The notes under the pieces: model-generated | What the model was told of the DNA's origin: nothing | Databases searched by the model: none | The model's input: the letters and a program-made list of their open reading frames with translations, nothing else | Program-made: the position numbers and the translations under genes | Assembly (NCBI GenBank): GCA_949292025.1 | Contig: CASEYC010000093.1 | Span: forward strand, 1-33,661 | Origin: an uncultured Bacteroides sp. | GTDB taxonomy: Bacteria > Bacteroidota > Bacteroidia > Bacteroidales > Bacteroidaceae | Direction of reading: 5' to 3' | DNA: 33,661 nucleotides | Part shown: one piece after another, positions 25,219 to 33,661 of the stretch | How the letters are laid out: each line of letters opens with the position of its first letter | Position numbering within the stretch: position 1 is the stretch's first letter

Positions 25219-25270
25219 GGCGGGGCTTGTCCCCGCCCTGCATGAGGGCGACCGCAAGGGTCGCCCCTAC
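25214..25270. repeat. REP-like double hairpin, copy 2
   Basis: A 57-base element of the same length, orientation and structure as 24370-24426, with only a few substitutions in the loop and linker (CTTGT for CTTGC, CATGA for AATAG). The two copies bracket the rhuM gene. Confidence 0.88.
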
Positions 25271-25291
25271 AGAATCCGAAAGTCTGTTTAA

Positions 25292-25328
25292 ACATAAAAA
25301 TCCCCGCAATTTGCAGGGATTTTTATGT
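25292..25328. terminator. bidirectional intrinsic terminator
   Basis: ACATAAAAATCCC (25292-25304) pairs perfectly with GGGATTTTTATGT (25316-25328), 13 bp with an 11-base loop, and A/T runs on both flanks. It ends the leftward fimbrial operon, whose last stop is at 25345, and insulates rhuM. Confidence 0.85.
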
Positions 25329-25344
25329 ATTGGTTATCTTTCTA

Positions 25345-26232
25345 TTAGAAGTTTTCGAAGCTATGTTCTTTGTCTGTCCATTCATTAACCACTGTAGCGG
25401 TGATGGTGCCTGATACAAGTCCGAAATTAGCCACATCACCCTTCAGCACCACGTGCGTATCGGGAGCCAGAGGCACATTGGGGATTTGGTCTTCGGAATT
25501 GCCCAATGATCCTTTATAGTGCAATTTCAGCACTTGCGGCTCGTTATTGACGAGGGCGTAGAAATGACCGATTTGAACCGGAGCGTTTTCACTCGCTCCT
25601 GAAACGGTGATGGGGTCGAAAGTGTACGTAAAGCCTGAAGGAGTGGCAGTTTTCACCGGTTCCATATTCAGCACATTGTATGCGTTGAAGGTGGTGGGCA
25701 CGGTGATGGTGAGCGGATTGGTGCCGCTTACGGTCAAATTCGTGGTTGTGGTCAGCGTGATGCGGGACACGACATGCTTCAATGTACAGCTTATGCCATT
25801 CGCGCTCCATGCAGCGGATTCCTTGCCAGCCCAAACCAAGGTTTCGCCATTGGTATAGGCAACGTTACGCAAGTCGGCCGGTTTCTCGTCACCTGAAGTA
25901 GCCCAGAAGAGGAAGTTGTAATTCTCTTCTCCTTTCAGGTAGACGGTAGCGGTATAGCCGTTTCCTGCCTTGGTCATTCCCTGCACAGCAGAATGTCCGC
26001 CTTCCAAGTCCTCCCCAAATTCGTTCAGAATCTGCACGAAGCAATACGCATCTTTTTCATCATCGGTAGCTATGGCACGTGTTGTCATCCCTTCCGGTAG
26101 GGTAACAGAGATCGTCATGGGCTTCAGCCCTTCATTGTCGTTTACAGTGCTTTGCAGTTCATCGTTCTGACTGCACGATGCCAACAACGCTGCGGCTGCA
26201 AGCATCAGGGTAGAAAGTTTTCTGTTCATCAT
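25345..26232 (-). CDS. fimbrillin-like lipoprotein (Mfa/FimA type, 295 aa)
   Basis: A lipoprotein signal (MMNRKLSTLMLAAAALLASC, Cys 20) is followed by a beta-rich body. Family-type features are TTRAIATDDEKDAYCFVQIL early in the mature part, YNFLFWATSGDEKPADLRNV, and TLKHVVSRITLTTTTNL. VPLAPDTHVVLKGD comes near the end. This is the pattern of Bacteroidales type V pilus and related surface proteins, with a conserved Arg early in the mature part that could be the maturation-protease site. It is shorter than the upstream paralogue but shares its core. It is the last gene of a three-gene surface operon. Structural pilin, anchor or adhesin role cannot be decided. Confidence 0.75.
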   Translation of the reverse strand: MMNRKLSTLMLAAAALLASCSQNDELQSTVNDNEGLKPMTISVTLPEGMTTRAIATDDEKDAYCFVQILNEFGEDLEGGHSAVQGMTKAGNGYTATVYLKGEENYNFLFWATSGDEKPADLRNVAYTNGETLVWAGKESAAWSANGISCTLKHVVSRITLTTTTNLTVSGTNPLTITVPTTFNAYNVLNMEPVKTATPSGFTYTFDPITVSGASENAPVQIGHFYALVNNEPQVLKLHYKGSLGNSEDQIPNVPLAPDTHVVLKGDVANFGLVSGTITATVVNEWTDKEHSFENF

Positions 26233-26330
26233 TTTAATCGTGTTAATTTAGTTGTTGTTATATCCAATTTTTATGCCATTTCGATAGCGTTATGTACATG
26301 TTTTAGTTCATCTCTTGATCTGTAGTATGC

Positions 26331-27494
26331 TTATTCAGTCGATGGCTTCAGTACATCTGAAACGCTGGAGAAATCTTCGTAATCAGTGTTATAAAGACTA
26401 TATAATATATTATATTTAGGAACTTCATTTATATAAATAGTTAAAGTTTCTATAATATCATTATTCCTTATTTGGAAAATGTAATCATCTCCAAATTCTT
26501 TTTCTAAAATCGTGCCAAACACATCAAGTGATATTTCAACTTCTTCATGAAGAATTGCACCGATTACTGACTCAAATTTATCAATGTTACTTTCTGGCAA
26601 ATAAAAATAGTAGCCATTACTTCCAGGAGTGCCTTTTGAATTTCCATCATCTTTGAGGAAAAAATGTTCGATTTGCTTCTGTACATATTCACTTGTCGCT
26701 CCCCATTTGGAATTGTTTTCCGACAGATCGCCTTGCAGGGTGACATGGGTGTTGGCAGCAAGAGGTACACTTTCAATGGTCTGCTTCAATAAATGAAATT
26801 CCACATCCACACTTTGCGTTTCGTTTTGCGGGAGGAAATAGAAGGTGGCTATGTTGTCGTTGACTGCGAAGTCAGTAGAGGCATCAAATGTTTTAGTTGC
26901 TGTGTGTGCAGAGGGTGAAGATGCTGAATGGTTATCCACGTTGTAGATTGTAGCACAAGTGGTTGTTACCTTGATGGATTCACCTTCGCTGGCAGATGTT
27001 TTTGCCGTAGTTTTCAATGTGACTTTTGTCACTGCGTGTTTCAGGCTGACTTTATTTTCAATCATATTCTCCGGGGTATCAATTACTTTCGCGGTGAAAG
27101 CCACTGTTCCCGGTGTGTATTGAACTTCCTGGAGGTCTGTCGGAGTGTTCCCACTGCCGTTGTCTGCCCAAAACAAGAAAGTATATGCCATGTTGGGCAA
27201 ATTCACAGAGAAGGTAAAGCTGCCGTTTTCAATGGATTTACCTTGTTGAACATCTTGACTAATATTGTTCCCAAAAATTTGCATGAAGCAGCGTGTGGGC
27301 ATTTCTTCCGGCGTTCCTGCCGAGCGTGTTTCTGCATCCCCTTCCATCGTCAGGTCAGGCGACACGGTGAAGGTATAGGTCTGCATCTGTCCCGGTTCGT
27401 CCGTGTTTTCGTCGTCCGGCAGTTCCTCTTTACTGCAAGAGGTGGCGAGCAGCAGGGCGGTAAGTATGGTGAATATGACCGTCAGTTGTTTCAT
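26331..27494 (-). CDS. fimbrillin-like lipoprotein with extra C-terminal domain (387 aa)
   Basis: The signal MKQLTVIFTILTALLLATSC gives a lipidated Cys at 20. The core parallels the downstream gene: ETRSAGTPEEMPTRCFMQIF, YTFLFWADNGSGNTPTDLQE, VSLKHAVTKVTLKTTAKT and VPLAANTHVTLQGDL. After that core about 110 residues follow that the shorter paralogue lacks (YYFYLPESNIDKFE, then FQIRNNDIIETLTIYINE); the DNA there is clearly AT-rich. The two genes therefore look like duplicates, one carrying an added or acquired C-terminal domain. Function is inferred to be at the cell surface, in fimbriae or adhesion. Confidence 0.72.
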   Translation of the reverse strand: MKQLTVIFTILTALLLATSCSKEELPDDENTDEPGQMQTYTFTVSPDLTMEGDAETRSAGTPEEMPTRCFMQIFGNNISQDVQQGKSIENGSFTFSVNLPNMAYTFLFWADNGSGNTPTDLQEVQYTPGTVAFTAKVIDTPENMIENKVSLKHAVTKVTLKTTAKTSASEGESIKVTTTCATIYNVDNHSASSPSAHTATKTFDASTDFAVNDNIATFYFLPQNETQSVDVEFHLLKQTIESVPLAANTHVTLQGDLSENNSKWGATSEYVQKQIEHFFLKDDGNSKGTPGSNGYYFYLPESNIDKFESVIGAILHEEVEISLDVFGTILEKEFGDDYIFQIRNNDIIETLTIYINEVPKYNILYSLYNTDYEDFSSVSDVLKPSTE

Positions 27495-27533
27495 TATCTA
27501 TTTGTCTTTTTAGTCGGTAAAAAACTTGTTTCA

Positions 27534-28964
27534 TTAAAAATCGATGGTCACATCATTTTCCCAGTTGTCATCCACCTGCACCCCTCCGGTGGTCTTTCCG
27601 GCGGTCAGGAAACGGCCTGTAACGGTAGTGAGGTGTCCGCGTTTATAGGGTATCTTTATTCCCGATACGGTGCTGATGGCTTCTCCAGTGTGTTTGTTTG
27701 TCATCTGCACGGTGACGGTAACAAATGATTCCTCGCCGTTGGTCAGCACGAAGTCCGTGCCTACCTGCCTTGCTTCCGTTTCATTATATCCCTCGGCTAT
27801 AGTCGGCATGGAGGTATAATGAATGCCGATGTTGAGTGCATCGTTAGGCTTGCCTGTAGCTACATCAAATCCCGTAGGGAAAAAGCCCTCGTAGGTGACG
27901 CGCACCTGCAAGTCCTCGATGGCAGGAAGGTCTTCACCGTTTTTTATCAGGTTGAGATAACCTTCCACATCATTGGCTATGAGGCGGTAACGGGCGAACG
28001 GACGGGTCAGGGTGATTGCCTGTTCCGTGTCTTCTTCGCCTACATTCAGAACGGAGGCTGTGTAGTAAGCATCCTTCTTGTCGGTCTCGCCGTTTGCCAC
28101 ATAGCTGTCGGTGAGTACGGTTACGGCACTCAGGTCATCGGTATTGTAATAGCCGCCGTTCCAGTCCGCCCAAAGGCGCAGGTCGTAGTTGCCCGGCATC
28201 AGGGAGAGTTCGGCAAGGTAAGTGCCGTCCGCCTGTAAGATACAGTCCTGTATGCGACGGTGTATGCGGTTGTCCGTTTCGACTTGATAAACTTCTGCTA
28301 TGCAGCGCAGGGAATTGTTGTCGGTGGCACGGGTAGCCGTGTAGTCGGGCAACTGGACGCCCGGCAGGGTGAGCGGGAGGGATATCGGGGTGAGGCCGAG
28401 CCCGTCGGTGCCAGCCTGCAAGACCAGCGTCTGGCGGTGGATTTCGCCGAGGGTAATCGTCACCGGCGCGGAGGCGGTGAGCAGATGGGGGAAGTGGCCG
28501 GCGTGGTCGTCCAGCCATACGGCGAGGTCGGGCACGGTGGCGTCCAGGGGCAGGGCGGAACTCTTCACGGTAACACCAGTGTTGGCCACCACGGCCAGGA
28601 GGTAATCACCCGGGTCGAGGGGGATAGGTTCCGCGGACAGTTCGTGCGGGTTGCCGTAGGTCAGGCTGAAGAGCGGGCGGCCGTCGGGATGGCACAGGTA
28701 GAAAGCCACGTCCTCCGCCGCCACGCCTTCCACCGGGTTTTCCAGGCTGACGAGCAGGGCGCCTTTTCCCTCGGGCACGTCGTAGTCATCCTCGCGGCTG
28801 CAGGCCGTGAGCAACAGGAGCGGCAGGATCACTGCCAGGACGATACGGGGGAAATAAAAAGATAAGTAAGTGTTTGTTTTACAGGAAATATTTAGTATAT
28901 TGACGCGCGGTGAGTCTGTGTGTGTGTGTGTGTGTGTGTTTACACAAAATCCGCACATACACAA
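27534..28964 (-). CDS. FimB/Mfa2-like lipoprotein, DUF6562-type (start uncertain)
   Basis: The mature protein starts at a clear lipobox (AVILPLLLLTAC) and continues DDYDVPEGKGALLVSLENP, the Mfa2/FimB-like opening. A second domain contains AELSLMPGNYDLRLWADWNG, YYNTDDLSAVTVL and KKDAYYTAS, which matches my memory of DUF6562. It ends VQVDDNWENDVTIDF. It would be the anchor or regulatory subunit of a fimbrial set. The start is a problem: no ATG lies near the signal peptide, and the open frame upstream begins at 28964 or 28958 and runs through a (CA)11 tract encoding alternating His-Thr. A GTG at the Val of AVILP would leave only a very short signal. The real start may depend on repeat length. 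Confidence 0.7.
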   Translation of the reverse strand: MCMCGFCVNTHTHTHTDSPRVNILNISCKTNTYLSFYFPRIVLAVILPLLLLTACSREDDYDVPEGKGALLVSLENPVEGVAAEDVAFYLCHPDGRPLFSLTYGNPHELSAEPIPLDPGDYLLAVVANTGVTVKSSALPLDATVPDLAVWLDDHAGHFPHLLTASAPVTITLGEIHRQTLVLQAGTDGLGLTPISLPLTLPGVQLPDYTATRATDNNSLRCIAEVYQVETDNRIHRRIQDCILQADGTYLAELSLMPGNYDLRLWADWNGGYYNTDDLSAVTVLTDSYVANGETDKKDAYYTASVLNVGEEDTEQAITLTRPFARYRLIANDVEGYLNLIKNGEDLPAIEDLQVRVTYEGFFPTGFDVATGKPNDALNIGIHYTSMPTIAEGYNETEARQVGTDFVLTNGEESFVTVTVQMTNKHTGEAISTVSGIKIPYKRGHLTTVTGRFLTAGKTTGGVQVDDNWENDVTIDF

Positions 28965-29070
28965 GCATTTCCGCTACTTTTTGGGCAGACGCACGAAAGA
29001 TTTTTCCGTCCTGTTGTCCGACGGAAAAACCTTCTGCGCGCTTGTCTGTCATCGGCATTGTCTTTCTCAT
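28879..29070 (-). CDS. possible leader ORF ending beyond the CA repeat
   Basis: An ATG at 29070, about 27 bases after the predicted transcription start, opens a frame (MRKTMPMTDKRAEGFSVG...) that crosses the dinucleotide repeat as alternating His-Thr and stops at 28879. It is out of frame with the lipoprotein gene by one base; adding one CA unit or losing two would fuse the frames. The ORF has no recognisable domain and may be non-coding leader. Confidence 0.25.
   Translation of the reverse strand: MRKTMPMTDKRAEGFSVGQQDGKIFRASAQKVAEMLVYVRILCKHTHTHTHRLTARQYTKYFL
28917..28938. repeat. (TG)11 dinucleotide microsatellite
   Basis: Eleven uninterrupted TG units (CA on the coding strand) lie between the fimbrial promoter and the first lipoprotein gene. 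Such tracts change length by slipped-strand mispairing; here any change of one or two units shifts the frame upstream of the signal peptide. Confidence 0.95.
29001..29029 (-). promoter_or_regulatory. hairpin in the leader of the fimbrial operon
   Basis: TTTTTCCGTC (29001-29010) and GACGGAAAAA (29020-29029) form a perfect 10-bp stem with a 9-base loop in the predicted 5' leader. It lacks a following T-run on the minus strand, so it is not a standard terminator; an RNA control element is possible. Confidence 0.45.
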
Positions 29071-29103
29071 TGCTTGATACGTGTCGTAGAATTGTTGCAG
29101 GCG

Positions 29104-29134
29104 CAAAGATAAGCATATTTCCCTAAACTCTCAA
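29104..29134 (-). promoter_or_regulatory. promoter of the fimbrial lipoprotein operon
   Basis: Minus-strand TTG (29132-29134), a 20-base spacer and TATCTTTG (29104-29111) match the Bacteroides pattern exactly. Start near 29097 leaves a leader of roughly 240 bases before the signal peptide, containing a hairpin and the TG tract. No flanking inverted repeats typical of invertible promoters are visible. Confidence 0.75.
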
Positions 29135-29164
29135 GCAAGAAGAAAAGAAATTTTCCGGGAAACC

Positions 29165-29461
29165 TCACATTTCTTCCCCGAAGAACCGTAAACGTCCCCG
29201 CAGGCGGTCAATCTCCTGCTGCATTTCGTCCATCCGTCGCAGCAGATGGCGGATGGCGTCGATGCCCTCCATGTTGATGTCCAGGTCGTAGTACATGCGG
29301 CTGTACCGCTCCACGTCCGGCAACTGCGCGAACGACAGGCACCGCCTGCCGTCCTCCACCTGCGTGTCTATCAGGTCCCACTCCTCCAGGATGTCGATGA
29401 ATGCGGGATCGATGTGGCATTTGTCACAATAATCCGCGATGATAATCCAATCGTTTTGCAT
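29165..29461 (-). CDS. cbpM: chaperone modulator CbpM-like protein (98 aa)
   Basis: This small protein (MQNDWIIIADYCDKCHIDPAF) has a MerR-like or CbpM fold pattern: a helical N-terminus, DILEEWDLIDTQVEDGRRCL, then DVERYSRMYYDLDINMEGID and a C-terminal coiled coil (HLLRRMDEMQQEIDRLRGRL). In E. coli CbpM binds the J-domain of CbpA and inhibits it. The gene follows cbpA, the expected partner. I prefer the ATG at 29461 because AAGGAGG lies eight bases upstream; an ATG at 29482 overlapping the cbpA stop would add seven residues. Confidence 0.82.
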   Translation of the reverse strand: MQNDWIIIADYCDKCHIDPAFIDILEEWDLIDTQVEDGRRCLSFAQLPDVERYSRMYYDLDINMEGIDAIRHLLRRMDEMQQEIDRLRGRLRFFGEEM

Positions 29462-29474
29462 GGCGTCTTCCTCC

Positions 29475-30437
29475 TTATCCATTCAAGTTCTTCATTTGTT
29501 GCAACAGGTCGCGCTGCCGCTCGCTCAGATTCTCGGGCAGGTGTACGCGGTAGGTGACAATCAGGTCGCCCGTCTGCCCTTCCTGCTTGTACACGGGGAA
29601 GCCCTTGCCCTTCAGGCGCACCTTGCTGTCCGGCTGCGTGCCGGGCCTTACCTTCAGCTTCACCTGTCCGTCCAGCGTGCTGACCAGTTGTTCGCCGCCC
29701 AGCAAGGCCGTGTAGAGGTCGATGGTGACCTCCTCGTACAAATCGTCGCCCAGCCGCTTGAACACCGGGTCGTCCGCAATGACAAAGGTGATGTACAAGT
29801 CGCCTGCCGGGCCTCCGTTCACGCCCTCGGCGCCATAGCCTTTCAGCTTGATGACCTGCCCGTCGGCCACGCCTGCGGGGATGGTGATGCGCACCTGGCG
29901 GCCGTTGATGTTCAGCACTTCCTTGTGCGTCTGTGCCGCGTCGCGCAACGACAGGTGCAGTTCCGTCTGGTAGTCCTGCCCGCGGAAACCGCCGCGCGGG
30001 CCTCCCGCACGTCCGCCGGCGCGATGGCCGAACAATTCCTCGAAGAAATCGGAGAAGCCCCCGGCACCGTGGCCCGTGAACTCCTGACCGTCCGAAGAAT
30101 ACCAATACGTCCCGTTGCCATCCGTGTGGAAGCCCTGGCCGTTGCCAAAGCCGCCGAACCCACCAAAGCCTCCGGCCTGTTGCGCCCGCTTCTGCGCTTC
30201 AAACTCATCGGCGTGCTTCCAGTGCTCGCCATATTCGTCGTACTTCTTGCGCTTCTCCGGGTCGCTCAACACCTCGTTGGCCTCGTTGATGGCCTGGAAT
30301 TTCTCCTTGGCCGAGGGGTCGTTCGGATTCAGGTCAGGATGATACTTGCGCGCCAACTTGCGGAAGGCCTTCTTGATGTCCTCCTGCGATGCCGACTTGT
30401 CCACCCCAAGAACCTTGTAATAATCAATGTATGCCAT
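29475..30437 (-). CDS. cbpA: DnaJ-class co-chaperone CbpA (320 aa)
   Basis: The N-terminal J-domain ([20 protein letters not shown]) carries the DnaK-activating HPD at 32-34. A Gly/Phe-rich stretch follows ([15 protein letters not shown]), and the C-terminal substrate-binding domains ([34 protein letters not shown]) complete it. The CxxCxGxG zinc fingers of DnaJ are absent, which marks it as the CbpA type. A Shine-Dalgarno GGGAGG precedes the ATG. It stimulates DnaK; the next gene encodes its modulator. Confidence 0.93.
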   Translation of the reverse strand: MAYIDYYKVLGVDKSASQEDIKKAFRKLARKYHPDLNPNDPSAKEKFQAINEANEVLSDPEKRKKYDEYGEHWKHADEFEAQKRAQQAGGFGGFGGFGNGQGFHTDGNGTYWYSSDGQEFTGHGAGGFSDFFEELFGHRAGGRAGGPRGGFRGQDYQTELHLSLRDAAQTHKEVLNINGRQVRITIPAGVADGQVIKLKGYGAEGVNGGPAGDLYITFVIADDPVFKRLGDDLYEEVTIDLYTALLGGEQLVSTLDGQVKLKVRPGTQPDSKVRLKGKGFPVYKQEGQTGDLIVTYRVHLPENLSERQRDLLQQMKNLNG

Positions 30438-30492
30438 AATTCCTCCCTTCTAAGTAGATGTGCGAAATTAAATTCCTATTTCCCGCAAAGAA

Positions 30493-30526
30493 CAAAAAAC
30501 CGCGACACCCCATCGAGCACCGCGGT
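30493..30526 (-). terminator. intrinsic terminator of groESL
   Basis: On the minus strand ACCGCG and CGCGGT, with a 16-base loop that can pair further, are followed directly by TTTTTTG. It lies 34 bases after the groEL stop and separates groESL from cbpA. Bases between it and the cbpA ATG show no clear TAnnTTTG promoter. Confidence 0.75.
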
Positions 30527-30559
30527 CCTTTCTATTTGGGAATCAAGGGAAATCCATGA

Positions 30560-32191
<1,632 letters not shown>

Positions 32192-32226
32192 TCAGTTTTT
32201 TAATAGATTGATTGATAAATGATTGA

Positions 32227-32499
32227 TTATCCCAAAACGGCGAGCACATCGCTCTGACGCATGATGAGGTACTTCGTGCCGTCCAGCTCCAGCTCCGTGC
32301 CGGCATACTTGCCATACAGCACTTGGTCACCCACTTTCAGTACCATTTCCTCATCCTTCGTGCCGTTGCCGGCAGCCACGACTTCGCCTTTCAGCGGTTT
32401 TTCCTTAGCGGTGTCCGGGATGATGATGCCACCGATTGTCTTTTCTTCTGCAGGTGCAGGGAGTATCAGCACTCTGTCTGCCAATGGTTTAATGTTCAT
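32227..32499 (-). CDS. groES: co-chaperonin GroES, Hsp10 (90 aa)
   Basis: [20 protein letters not shown] is the family start; the mobile loop [20 protein letters not shown] contacts Gro[21 protein letters not shown] and [14 protein letters not shown] complete a full-length protein. It is the first gene of groESL. I see no CIRCE element upstream. Confidence 0.97.
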   Translation of the reverse strand: MNIKPLADRVLILPAPAEEKTIGGIIIPDTAKEKPLKGEVVAAGNGTKDEEMVLKVGDQVLYGKYAGTELELDGTKYLIMRQSDVLAVLG

Positions 32500-32690
32500 G
32501 ATCTTCTAAGTTTTTATATGTTATACATTTTTCGTTCGTCTATGAATGCTTGAGTGATTCATATCCTGCCTGCCTTGACGCAAGCGCAAAACTCACTACG
32601 AAAACCGTGCCAAACGCTCAGGCAGTCCCTTTGGCAGACAACGAGTGACAAAACGGCAGACTGACATGACACACCGCCCTCCTTTCCTTC

Positions 32691-32780
32691 CGCAGGACTT
32701 TGTCCGCCGCTCCGCAGAACTTTGTCCGCCTCAAAGAGGCACTTTGTGCAGCCCAAGAGGGACTTCAGACGACCCAAGAG
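32691..32780. repeat. 22-bp degenerate tandem repeats upstream of groES
   Basis: ACTT(T) occurs at 32697, 32719, 32741 and 32762, spacing 22, 22 and 21, within units such as CGCAGGACTTTGTCCGCC and CGCAGAACTTTGTCCGCC. The last unit contains CAAGAGGGACTT (32754-32765), identical to 1135-1146 in the islet. I see no convincing coding potential; a 74-aa minus-strand frame over it looks spurious. Bases 32500-32690 hold no recognised -7 box. Confidence 0.7.
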
Positions 32781-32795
32781 CATGTTTCCTCCCCG

Positions 32796-32932
32796 CCTTG
32801 ACAGGTTGACAGATAGAAAACAAACTCCTTATACGCCCACGCGTGAATAAATCCCTAAATCTTAATAAGGGTTAATACTCACGCAACACGTACGCGCGAT
32901 AGGGTTATATATAGGGTGTCAACCTGTCAAGG
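32796..32932. repeat. second dyad site: 16-bp inverted repeats around AT-rich DNA
   Basis: CCTTGACAGGTTGACA (32796-32811) recurs as its exact complement at 32917-32932. Each arm is again a tandem duplication, here TTGACAGG/TTGACAG. Between them are nested inverted segments (GCGTGA 32841-32846 and TCACGC 32879-32884; CCCT and AGGG near 32853-32871) centred on about 32863, matching the arm centre at 32864. The architecture parallels 1188-1366, but no primase gene is next to it. Confidence 0.8.
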
Positions 32933-33013
32933 GATGGAAGAAAGAAGTTTGGCAAACTTAGCGTAGCGGAAATGTTATTTCCATAATTTGCTCCGTATCT
33001 CACTTTTTTGTGT

Positions 33014-33021
33014 TATCTTTG
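33014..33021 (+). promoter_or_regulatory. -7 box of the DUF6769-like gene
   Basis: TATCTTTG fits TAnnTTTG, with TTTG (32987-32990) 23 bases upstream and the ATG 20 bases downstream at 33042. Confidence 0.65.
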
Positions 33022-33041
33022 TCCACCAAACCAAGAGCAAG

Positions 33042-33449
33042 ATGAAAACCAAGAGGCACGCCACATATCTCCTGCTGCTCCTCAGCATACTGATGCTGGG
33101 CGTGCCTGTCATCCCCCATCACCACCACGCGGACGACGTGCTCTGCATGAAGAACGACGTGCACGCCGGCTGCTGCACCCCCACGCCGGACGAGGCCGGG
33201 GGACATTGCTGCTGCGACACGGGATGCATCTCCACCCACTTCTTCCAGCAACGGCCCGACACCAGCCCGGACATTCCCCAACCGCTATCCTGCGACATGC
33301 TCTTCCTGCCGGCGGAACTCCTGGCAGCACTTGTTCCCCCCCTTTCCGGACATTCCCGACGAACCTCGTCGGACCATGCCGAATCCCTTCACGACACGCA
33401 ACTCACACGTGCCACGGGGCTTCGTGCACCTCCTGCATCCCTCTCCTAA
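33042..33449 (+). CDS. His/Cys-rich small exported protein, DUF6769-like (135 aa)
   Basis: A hydrophobic N-terminal segment (HATYLLLLLSILMLGVPVIP) is followed by HHHHADDVLCMKND, then a cysteine-rich part (GCCTPTPDE, HCCCDTGC) and a polar C-terminus. The opening strongly resembles Bacteroidales proteins that I recall as DUF6769, often encoded ahead of heavy-metal efflux genes; the neighbours that would test this lie outside the window. The His and Cys clusters suggest metal binding in the periplasm. The ATG at 33042 is chosen over 32988 because it follows the TAnnTTTG box and starts the signal segment cleanly. Confidence 0.7.
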   Translation: MKTKRHATYLLLLLSILMLGVPVIPHHHHADDVLCMKNDVHAGCCTPTPDEAGGHCCCDTGCISTHFFQQRPDTSPDIPQPLSCDMLFLPAELLAALVPPLSGHSRRTSSDHAESLHDTQLTRATGLRAPPASLS

Positions 33450-33538
33450 ATCTACCCTATCCTAATCCTACAAGCATCTTGCAACCCGGTTGCGCCGGGA
33501 GCACGATAACTTTGTGCACGAAATAGGAATTTAGTTTA

Positions 33539-33642
33539 GGCGCGGATTACGCGGATGGACGCGGATTTATTATTTGTATAATCAATGGAGTCCAGCGTTT
33601 TACAGTGAAAAGATTATCCGTGAAATCCGCGTAATCCGCGCC
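33539..33642. repeat. large palindromic dispersed-type repeat
   Basis: GGCGCGGATTACGCGGAT (33539-33556) pairs perfectly with ATCCGCGTAATCCGCGCC (33625-33642), 18 bp around a 68-base loop, with a further partial copy (GGACGCGGATTT) inside. Such GGATTACGCGGAT elements recur in intergenic regions of many Bacteroidetes genomes. A TAACTTTG box at 33507-33514 could serve a gene beyond the right edge. Confidence 0.85.
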
Positions 33643-33661
33643 AAAAAACGCCGATAAATTA

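Noticed and set aside
25098-25295. Longer RhuM protein
   Set aside because: The extra 66 residues are read-through of the dispersed repeat and REP-like hairpin; a promoter lies inside.
32500-32690. CIRCE/HrcA operator before groES
   Set aside because: The consensus TTAGCACTC-N9-GAGTGCTAA is not present; only a weak imperfect palindrome (GAATG...GATTC) is seen.
32559-32783. 74-aa minus-strand frame upstream of groES
   Set aside because: It spans the degenerate 22-bp repeats and has no recognisable features; treated as non-coding.

Overview
The window looks like chromosome from a member of the Bacteroidales, probably Bacteroidaceae. Many genes are preceded by the Bacteroides-type -7 box TAnnTTTG, often with a TTG element about 20 bases upstream. 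The gene content agrees: a smalltalk micro-protein, BT4734/DUF3987 primase, Mfa/FimA-like fimbrial lipoproteins, an ilvD-ilvB-ilvN-thioesterase-ilvC operon, and an etfBA/acyl-CoA dehydrogenase operon. By eye most genes are GC-rich; 7.3-12.1 kb and parts of the fimbrial block are clearly more AT-rich.

Layout. (1) 0.1-5.3 kb: an accessory islet. An HU-like DNA-binding protein and a smalltalk peptide run leftwards; an unknown 168-aa protein and an overlapping operon (119 aa, 73 aa, primase/ATPase, DUF5675) run rightwards. Between them is a dyad-symmetric, AT-centred site flanked by 19-bp inverted repeats. (2) 5.4-12.1 kb: two helicase genes, a UPF1/Smubp2-like SF1 helicase and a 1601-aa exonuclease-RecQ-UvrD fusion. 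(3) 12.2-18.5 kb: the leftward branched-chain amino acid operon with a textbook leader-peptide attenuator. (4) 18.7-22.4 kb: etfB-etfA-acyl-CoA dehydrogenase. (5) 22.5-25.3 kb: a hipBA toxin-antitoxin pair and a C-terminally truncated RhuM-family gene, set among dispersed repeats and REP-like double hairpins. (6) 25.3-29.1 kb: three fimbrillin-like lipoprotein genes from one promoter, with an 11-unit dinucleotide repeat near the 5' end. (7) 29.1-32.5 kb: chaperones groES-groEL and cbpA-cbpM. (8) 32.5-33.7 kb: a second, gene-less copy of the islet's dyad site, a His/Cys-rich small protein and a large palindromic repeat.

The least explained signal is the tandem TGACAGG-type motif. It forms a symmetric site in the islet (1188-1366), recurs inside two islet genes (2220, 4858), and a diverged version with the same architecture lies 31 kb away (32796-32932). 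With a neighbouring primase/ATPase and HU protein, this suggests a replication- or recombination-type element with a solo site elsewhere, or a shared operator. The best-supported regulatory finding is the ilv attenuator. The (TG)11 tract at the start of the fimbrial operon is a phase-variation candidate. All functional statements come from reading sequence and family knowledge; no searches were run.
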